A stretch of 64,000 nucleotides of DNA from Watersipora subatra. Its lineage: Eukaryota > Bryozoa > Gymnolaemata > Cheilostomatida > Watersiporidae. Positions 57,973 to 64,000 of this stretch are shown here, one piece after another (position 1 is the first letter of the stretch; each line of letters begins with the position of its first letter). Below the pieces are notes generated by a model. That model did no database searches. It was not told the DNA's origin and saw nothing but the letters and a program-made list of their open reading frames with translations. The position numbers were made by a program, and so were the translations under genes. Location: assembly GCF_963576615.1 (NCBI RefSeq), contig NC_088717.1:50321026-50385025 (forward strand), read 5' to 3'.

Positions 57973-58734
57973 TATATATTTAAACTTAGCTTTAAGTATG
58001 TGTTTAGTAAGCTAAATTCACTCAAGTTAAATCCAACATTTATGTTATATGTCTGTTCCGAAGGTAAGTACTCTCACGGTACGTACTGCCTGCGGTGCAA
58101 TGTGATGTCACATTTTTTGCAGATCATAATCACTAAATACATTAAAGTTACCGTAAGCAACAATAGTTACTAAGATTAACATATTGTTCTGATACTAATC
58201 TTTAATATGTACAGTACATATATAAGATTTTGATGATTTTTACTAGGAGGCATTAGCATTAGATACTTGGTATGGGTCTCTATACTGCTCTATACGAGAT
58301 TTTTGCTACAACATTAAAACGAGTTAAACTCATATAACTTTTTACCAAATACTAAATAATTTTTTAATTGTAACTATAGCAAAACAGACTTTATTCAGCT
58401 ATTGCTTGCTAATTATTTCACATTTACTGTTGTTTTATTGTTTCTCTTAATATATTTCAACAAAAAAACCTTTTTCACGATATGAAATTTAAACGTTAGT
58501 TGTTTGAAAAAGTTTAAAAACCTTTACAGTTTTGTTTTTTCTTTTAATTTATTTTAACTGCAAAACACACTTTTTTTACAATATGAAGTTTGAAATTTAG
58601 AATTGTAACTGTTGTTATATCATAAATAAAAATAATCTTTATTATTTACTGATTAAAAATAATTTTTTAATAAACAAATAATATAAAAAATATATATATA
58701 TATATATGTATATACAGTAGAATTCTATGTATAT
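57973..58734. other. Unannotated AT-rich interval
   Basis: The sequence is AT-rich with poly-A/T runs and ends in a further TA tract (about 58,690-58,713). No ORF, splice context or repeat relationship was found. Confidence 0.4.
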
Positions 58735-59260
58735 GAATCTATATATACAAATTTCAGTGTTTGTGATGTGTTAGTCTACCATTCGTGTGCCTAGTTATAG
58801 CAGTAAAGTGCTAAGGACGAAAAATCTGCTTGGCACTGGCTTTGAACTTTGAACCTTCAGTACTGCAGACAAATGTGTTATTCATTAAACTACGCCCCTA
58901 GCTGGTGTTACTATGAAATAGTTGTGCACATACTTATGGTACTTACCAATCTTAAATGCAAAGTGGGTAAAATAGCAAGCTTCTCACGCTTCAGCCATCA
59001 CGCTTGAAGATCATGGTTGCATGAGAGATCATGACGCAATATTTTTTCCTTATGCTAGCTTTAGAGGGATGGACACGACTCTTATAACAGTAAAGATTTA
59101 AAATTGCTCAATTTACTCAATTTAATTGGGCAAAAAGCTTAACCGATAAAAAACAAATTTAAAGTGGTAACTGTAATTATATGTTAATTAAAAACAAATT
59201 TTCTATGCATAAACGTTTGTATTACTCATGCAATACTGGGCATTTAGCAGAATATATATA
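58735..59260 (-). repeat. Dispersed SINE-like repeat, diverged copy
   Basis: This is homologous to 2,360-2,850, sharing AAAAATCTGCTTGGCACTGG-type, TTGTGCACATACT and TATTACTCATGCAA blocks in the same order. It is also bracketed by TA repeats. On the minus strand GGTTCAAAGTTCAAAG is B-box-like. Confidence 0.48.
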
Positions 59261-59268
59261 TATATAAA

Positions 59269-59304
<36 letters not shown>
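59256..59304. repeat. (TA)n microsatellite at the Penelope boundary
   Basis: A TATATA tract directly abuts the left end of the inverted Penelope pair. A similar tract (63,969-64,000) follows the right end. Confidence 0.9.
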
Positions 59305-59370
59305 ACTAACTAGAGTGTGGAATAGGTTAATGTTACTTATCTTTGTTCCAGATTGATGTTTTATTCTGGG

Positions 59371-59413
59371 GTCACGACAGGTCTGTTTCGTGCTGGTGCA
59401 CTCTTCAGGTGAC
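59371..59413 (-). ncRNA. Type I hammerhead ribozyme motif, minus copy
   Basis: The exact mirror of 63,795-63,837 lies in the left arm, with stems, core and cleavage-site C unchanged. It overlaps the last codons and stop (59,405-59,407) of the minus-strand ORF. Confidence 0.85.
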
Positions 59414-61597
59414 TTGTGTTGAATGGCGGGTGGAGTTGCCTCTCCTGATGTTGTTGGTGGTGTCTGTAGCTCCGCCTCTGCCTGGATCGTATTGGCTGAG
59501 TAGGTATTTCTTGGAGTGTCTGCATGTATTGTTTATTTCATTTCTTTTGTTTAAGGTGGCTGTTTCTGGCCTGCAAATGATGTAATATTTTTCACTAAGG
59601 CACAGATGACATTTCTTTGTTTGGTTTGAATAAGGTCTAGCTTTCTGCATAATTTTCCATTTAATCCTGTAGCTTGCATTGTCATTCTTAAGTTTCCAGA
59701 TGTGTTTACTAAGTTCTGTGCTGTTTTGCTTGTCACTGTGTGTGAAAGAGGCTGTGTGGTTTCTAAATCTGGATTTGAAGTCGGTTGTGCATAGTCCTAT
59801 GTAGGTGCTCTCGGTGCCCGTATCTTCTCTAGTCACTATGGCCTGGTATATTATGTTTGTGGTTAAGCAGTTTCCATCTAGTGGGCAGTTGTTCCTTACT
59901 CTACAATTGCAGGCCCTGTTTGTAGTTGTGCTCTGCTGGCTGCTCAGCAGGCGTCTGTTGTGTGAATCTATGTGCTGTTTCATGTTCGGCATGCAAGAGT
60001 AGCTGAGTTTTAGTGTGTGTCTGTTAAATACTTTGTGCAGTGAATGGGTAGGCGGGAAACATGTATCTATAATGTTTATAAATTTTCTGCCTATATTTGT
60101 CTGTACGTCGGCGTTAAAAGGGGGGTTGTACCATGTTACGGGTCGCGTACGCTGTCTCTTGTTAGTCGCTGGCTGGGTCGGGATGTGTTTATATTTAAGT
60201 GTATGGTTATAACCACTGTCATTGAGTGCTTTTTGGTAAGGGGGTGCTGCTTTGCTAAATTCATGCTCATTACTGGACAGTGTAGTTAGTCGCAAATTAA
60301 TGTTGTGTGGTAGATTTTTTATTACAGTAGGTGGGTGGTTACTGTTTTTGTGGACATAGAGTGTTGTATTGCTAGGTTTGGCATAGGGTGAGTAAGTGTT
60401 TGCATTAAGGTTAAAGGTTACGTCAAGGAAATTTACAGACTTTTTATTAGCTTCGATGGTTAATTTCAGTTTGTGCTGGTTAAATATTTTGCATATCAGT
60501 TTCTTGAGTCGTTCAATATTTTGTGGGCAGGCTGTACTGATGGCTAGTCCATCGTCTCTGTATAGTCCTATGTTTTCTCGAAGCTGTCTGGGTAGCAGCG
60601 ACAACATGTATGTGCCAACTAATTCGCATGTTTCCGCTCCATCAAAGCTGCCCATTGTTACGTCAAAGGTTTTGTTGCTAGAAGATTTTTTTACCCAAGT
60701 TTGGTCGTTGTGTACTAGTATGGAGTTTTTGGCATGAAGAATTATTTGCTTGTCTTGGTCAGTAATTTTGACATAGTTGCCAGCGAAGTCTAGTGCATGT
60801 TCGAGTAATTCTTGCGTTATAGATGGGTAAAAGTCTATTACGTCGAAAGTTAGGAATGAGCAAGAATGTTTATTTTTAATACATTTAAACCAATCAATTA
60901 CGTCGGCTGTTTTCCGCCATAGATTAATATTAGTTTTTACTGTCAGGGTTTTGTTGATCTTCTCAAGAATTCTCTTGCTGATTTTGCCTATTTCTGATTT
61001 AGTGGGATTTATCAGTCTGCAAGTGGGTTTGTTTTGGAAGTTAGGTTTGTGGTCCTTTAGTGTAATGAAAGCTGTTTTCTCTGCCAATTTCTCAATTCTA
61101 CTATCTAAGTCTAGCGAAGTGGCAATGTTTTTGTCTATATTAGTAATCTTGTCAGTGTGGCTATCTGGTGCGAGTTTGTAGGATTTGGTCACATTACTGT
61201 GTGTTAGTGAGGTGTACTGGTCTGGCTTAAGTTTGTAGTAGTTTGTAGTCTTGTCGGCTTTGACTAATAAGTCAGTGCAGGTTTTGGTTTGTTTAATGTC
61301 AGTTTTCAATTTAGTCTGGAAGCTGTTGCTGTAAGGTTTGAATTTTATGTTATGTATTAGGTCTATAATTTTCTTCTCAAAGTCAGTTAGCTCATGTATG
61401 TGTGGTGCTGGTTTAGTTGACCTAAAGCCAAAGGTTTCAGTAGTATTATTCTTAGCTGCAGGATTAAGATGAAAGAAAGCACGCCACCGCATTCTCTTTA
61501 TGAGTTGCTCAGTCATTTCAATAAGCCTAAGTCGGTATTGGCTGTGGCTAGCTACAGGTATGTTTTTAGTCGAGTAACCAAAGTTAATCTGTTCCAT
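59405..61597 (-). CDS. Penelope-like element RT/GIY-YIG protein, minus copy
   Basis: A 730-residue ORF starts at ATG 61,597 (MEQINFGYSTKNIPV), rather than at the further upstream in-frame start, which lies in antisense of the other arm. Domains: an N-terminal helical region; RT with motif A-like SFLTFDVIDFYPSI, the VTMGSFDGAE block and the catalytic LYRDDGLAI; NFLDVTFNLNANTYSPYAKP; a Cys-rich linker (CNCRVRNNCPLDGNC); then GIY-YIG endonuclease with TYIGLCTTDFKSRFRNH and TELSKHIW. RT with a C-terminal GIY-YIG defines canonical Penelope-like elements. The frame is intact. The protein would prime cDNA synthesis on nicked DNA. Confidence 0.9.
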   Translation of the reverse strand: MEQINFGYSTKNIPVASHSQYRLRLIEMTEQLIKRMRWRAFFHLNPAAKNNTTETFGFRSTKPAPHIHELTDFEKKIIDLIHNIKFKPYSNSFQTKLKTDIKQTKTCTDLLVKADKTTNYYKLKPDQYTSLTHSNVTKSYKLAPDSHTDKITNIDKNIATSLDLDSRIEKLAEKTAFITLKDHKPNFQNKPTCRLINPTKSEIGKISKRILEKINKTLTVKTNINLWRKTADVIDWFKCIKNKHSCSFLTFDVIDFYPSITQELLEHALDFAGNYVKITDQDKQIILHAKNSILVHNDQTWVKKSSSNKTFDVTMGSFDGAETCELVGTYMLSLLPRQLRENIGLYRDDGLAISTACPQNIERLKKLICKIFNQHKLKLTIEANKKSVNFLDVTFNLNANTYSPYAKPSNTTLYVHKNSNHPPTVIKNLPHNINLRLTTLSSNEHEFSKAAPPYQKALNDSGYNHTLKYKHIPTQPATNKRQRTRPVTWYNPPFNADVQTNIGRKFINIIDTCFPPTHSLHKVFNRHTLKLSYSCMPNMKQHIDSHNRRLLSSQQSTTTNRACNCRVRNNCPLDGNCLTTNIIYQAIVTREDTGTESTYIGLCTTDFKSRFRNHTASFTHSDKQNSTELSKHIWKLKNDNASYRIKWKIMQKARPYSNQTKKCHLCLSEKYYIICRPETATLNKRNEINNTCRHSKKYLLSQYDPGRGGATDTTNNIRRGNSTRHSTQVT

Positions 61598-61636
61598 GGT
61601 TGGACTGATAAAGCGCTCAACGGTAAACGGAGCAAG

Positions 61637-61654
61637 TATAATAGATAAGTTGTC
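61637..61654. repeat. 18-bp sequence repeated inverted at 63,954
   Basis: TATAATAGATAAGTTGTC here is the exact reverse complement of GACAACTTATCTATTATA at 63,954-63,971. On the minus strand it lies just upstream of the full-length Penelope ORF, and at 63,954 it follows the 3' region of the plus copy. This is consistent with a Penelope-type terminal repeat occurring at both ends. Confidence 0.75.
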
Positions 61655-63803
61655 AGCTAGCCACAGCCAATACCGACTTAGGCTTATTGAAATGACTGAG
61701 CAACTCATAAAGAGAATGCGGTGGCGTGCTTTCTTTCATCTTAATCCTGCAGCTAAGAATAATACTACTGAAACCTTTGGCTTTAGGTCAACTAAACCAG
61801 CACCACACATACATGAGCTAACTGACTTTGAGAAGAAAATTATAGACCTAATACATAACATAAAATTCAAACCTTACAGCAACAGCTTCCAGACTAAATT
61901 GAAAACTGACATTAAACAAACCAAAACCTGCACTGACTTATTAGTCAAAGCCGACAAGACTACAAACTACTACAAACTTTAGCCAGACCAGTACACCTCA
62001 CTAACACACAGTAATGTGACCAAATCCTACAAACTCGCACCAGATAGCCACACTGACAAGATTACTAATATAGACAAAAACATTGCCACTTCGCTAGACT
62101 TAGATAGTAGAATTGAGAAATTGGCAGAGAAAACAGCTTTCATTACACTAAAGGACCACAAACCTAACTTCCAAAACAAACCCACTTGCAGACTGATAAA
62201 TCCCACTAAATCAGAAATAGGCAAAATCAGCAAGAGAATTCTTGAGAAGATCAACAAAACCCTGACAGTAAAAACTAATATTAATCTATGGCGGAAAACA
62301 GCCGACGTAATTGATTGGTTTAAATGTATTAAAAATAAACATTCTTGCTCATTCCTAACTTTCGACGTAATAGACTTTTACCCATCTATAACGCAAGAAT
62401 TACTCGAACATGCACTAGACTTCGCTGGCAACTATGTCAAAATTACTGACCAAGACAAGCAAATAATTCTTCATGCCAAAAACTCCATACTAGTACACAA
62501 CGACCAAACTTGGGTAAAAAAATCTTCTAGCAACAAAACCTTTGACGTAACAATGGGCAGCTTTGATGGAGCGGAAACATGCGAATTAGTTGGCACATAC
62601 ATGTTGTCGCTGCTACCCAGACAGCTTCGAGAAAACATAGGACTATACAGAGACGATGGACTAGCCATCAGTACAGCCTGCCCACAAAATATTGAACGAC
62701 TCAAGAAACTGATATGCAAAATATTTAACCAGCACAAACTGAAATTAACCATCGAAGCTAATAAAAAGTCTGTAAATTTCCTTGACGTAACCTTTAACCT
62801 TAATGCAAACACTTACTCACCCTATGCCAAACCTAGCAATACAACACTCTATGTCCACAAAAACAGTAACCACCCACCTACTGTAATAAAAAATCTACCA
62901 CACAACATTAATTTGCGACTAACTACACTGTCCAGTAATGAGCATGAATTTAGCAAAGCAGCACCCCCTTACCAAAAAGCACTCAATGACAGTGGTTATA
63001 ACCATACACTTAAATATAAACACATCCCGACCCAGCCAGCGACTAACAAGAGACAGCGTACGCGACCCGTAACATGGTACAACCCCCCTTTTAACGCCGA
63101 CGTACAGACAAATATAGGCAGAAAATTTATAAACATTATAGATACATGTTTCCCGCCTACCCATTCACTGCACAAAGTATTTAACAGACACACACTAAAA
63201 CTCAGCTACTCTTGCATGCCGAACATGAAACAGCACATAGATTCACACAACAGACGCCTGCTGAGCAGCCAGCAGAGCACAACTACAAACAGGGCCTGCA
63301 ATTGTAGAGTAAGGAACAACTGCCCACTAGATGGAAACTGCTTAACCACAAACATAATATACCAGGCCATAGTGACTAGAGAAGATACGGGCACCGAGAG
63401 CACCTACATAGGACTATGCACAACCGACTTCAAATCCAGATTTAGAAACCACACAGCCTCTTTCACACACAGTGACAAGCAAAACAGCACAGAACTTAGT
63501 AAACACATCTGGAAACTTAAGAATGACAATGCAAGCTACAGGATTAAATGGAAAATTATGCAGAAAGCTAGACCTTATTCAAACCAAACAAAGAAATGTC
63601 ATCTGTGCCTTAGTGAAAAATATTACATCATTTGCAGGCCAGAAACAGCCACCTTAAACAAAAGAAATGAAATAAACAATACATGCAGACACTCCAAGAA
63701 ATACCTACTCAGCCAATACGATCCAGGCAGAGGCGGAGCTACAGACACCACCAACAACATCAGGAGAGGCAACTCCACCCGCCATTCAACACAAGTCACC
63801 TGA
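61655..63803 (+). pseudogene. Penelope-like element RT/GIY-YIG protein, plus copy
   Basis: This has the same protein sequence as the minus copy from SHSQYRLRLIEMTEQ onward. It lacks the first ~15 codons, which are replaced by inverted spacer sequence, and it carries one nonsense change: AAG in the minus copy is TAG here (61,981-61,983), splitting the ORF before the RT core. The rest (62,016-63,803) is open and ends with the same TGA. It is therefore 5'-truncated and disabled by one substitution. Confidence 0.88.
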
Positions 63804-63837
63804 AGAGTGCACCAGCACGAAACAGACCTGTCGTGAC
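63795..63837 (+). ncRNA. Type I hammerhead ribozyme motif, plus copy
   Basis: Every conserved hammerhead element is present in order: stem I strand GTCAC; core CTGAAGA (consensus CUGANGA); stem II GTGC-ACCA-GCAC; GAAA; a very short stem III, CAG-AC-CTG, closed by the A15.1-U16.1 pair; C17 at 63,832; then stem I strand GTGAC, exactly complementary to the first. Predicted cleavage follows C63832. Hammerheads with minimal stem III are known from Penelope-like elements. The TGA stop of the ORF (63,801-63,803) lies inside the CTGAAGA core. Confidence 0.85.
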
Positions 63838-63907
63838 CCCAGAATAAAACATCAATCTGGAACAAAGATAAGTAACATTAACCTATTCCACACTCTAGTT
63901 AGTTATA

Positions 63908-63964
63908 ACACTCCGCACTTTTTAGAGCGTAGAGTGCTGTTAGCAGTAGGCCTGACAACTTATC

Positions 63965-64000
<36 letters not shown>
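63908..64000. other. Remaining 3' terminal region of the Penelope plus copy and TA repeat
   Basis: Sequence from CACTCCGCAC to AGTAGGCCT is absent from the left arm, then comes the 18-bp GACAACTTATCTATTATA and a TA microsatellite to the window end. It is probably the rest of the element's terminal repeat. Confidence 0.5.

Larger units (their letters stand above)
59301..63907. mobile_element. Head-to-head inverted pair of Penelope-like elements
   Basis: Left arm 59,301-61,553 and right arm 61,655-63,907 are both 2,253 bp and reverse-complementary with almost no differences, separated by a 101-bp spacer. The spacer holds the 5' region of the left (minus-strand) element including its ATG, so the right element is 5'-truncated and the left one is longer. 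Penelope-like elements are known for partial tandem and inverted arrangements. Confidence 0.9.

Noticed and set aside
57768..58025. ORFs of YIYIYI repeats
   Set aside because: Translation of a TA microsatellite on both strands.
61596..61640. A second hammerhead in the spacer (GGACTGATAAAGCG)
   Set aside because: It has a CTGAT-like start but no GAAA after a pairing stem II and no stem I partner.
61598..61708. N-terminal extension of the minus Penelope ORF (MSCSVISISLSRYW...)
   Set aside because: The extension lies in spacer and in antisense of the other arm, exists only because of the inverted arrangement, and a good ATG follows at 61,597.

Overview
This window is nuclear DNA from an animal. 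The base composition is AT-rich, spliceosomal introns follow GT-AG with G|GTAtGT-like donors, and there is a Penelope-like retroelement, a Ty3/gypsy-type LTR retrotransposon, hAT-type elements, tRNA-related SINE-like repeats and long TA microsatellites. An aquatic invertebrate is the best guess. I cannot name the species, and I did not recognise the host protein family.

Host genes. All clear host coding sequence on the + strand belongs to one tandemly duplicated modular gene family, built from five exon types. There is a start exon (ATG, 58 nt), and a second exon with 17-residue repeats. Exon C is about 1.6 kb and encodes 525-549 mostly helical residues. Exon A is 68 nt, and exon B carries a 12-residue VARQASTGDSDA-like repeat. 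Exon C runs phase 1 to 0, exon A 0 to 2 and exon B 2 to 1, so the C-A-B cassette is symmetric and can be duplicated without breaking frame. A short B-type exon (39 nt, phase 2 to 2) leads to a terminal coiled-coil exon. Three gene copies are visible. Gene X (358 to about 15,678) lacks its 5' end and has a decayed 3' half. Gene Y has exons from 22,930 to 36,196 and no clean 3' end. Gene Z (44,037 to beyond 57,728) looks intact as far as it can be seen.

Layout. Positions 1-23,690 and 26,800-44,744 are two copies of one large tandem duplication. The second copy lacks the block corresponding to about 10.7-16.35 kb. Between the genes lie six copies of an unclassified repeat of about 1.6 kb (R), a MITE-like insertion in R, decayed terminal exons, a TTAA-flanked element, SINE-like repeats and small palindromes.

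Mobile elements. The B-to-C intron of gene Z (46,045-55,335) is filled by a three-level nest: an LTR retrotransposon (46,870-54,289) inside a hAT-like element with an exact 8-bp target duplication (46,729-55,148), inside a second hAT-like element (about 46,274-55,286). The right end (59,301-63,907) is a near-perfect head-to-head inverted pair of Penelope-like elements with 2,253-bp arms. Each arm encodes RT plus a GIY-YIG nuclease and ends in a sequence that folds as a type I hammerhead ribozyme, whose catalytic core contains the stop codon of the ORF.

Exon calls rest on splice-site conservation and phase agreement between paralogs read by eye. No alignment, database search or folding program was run.
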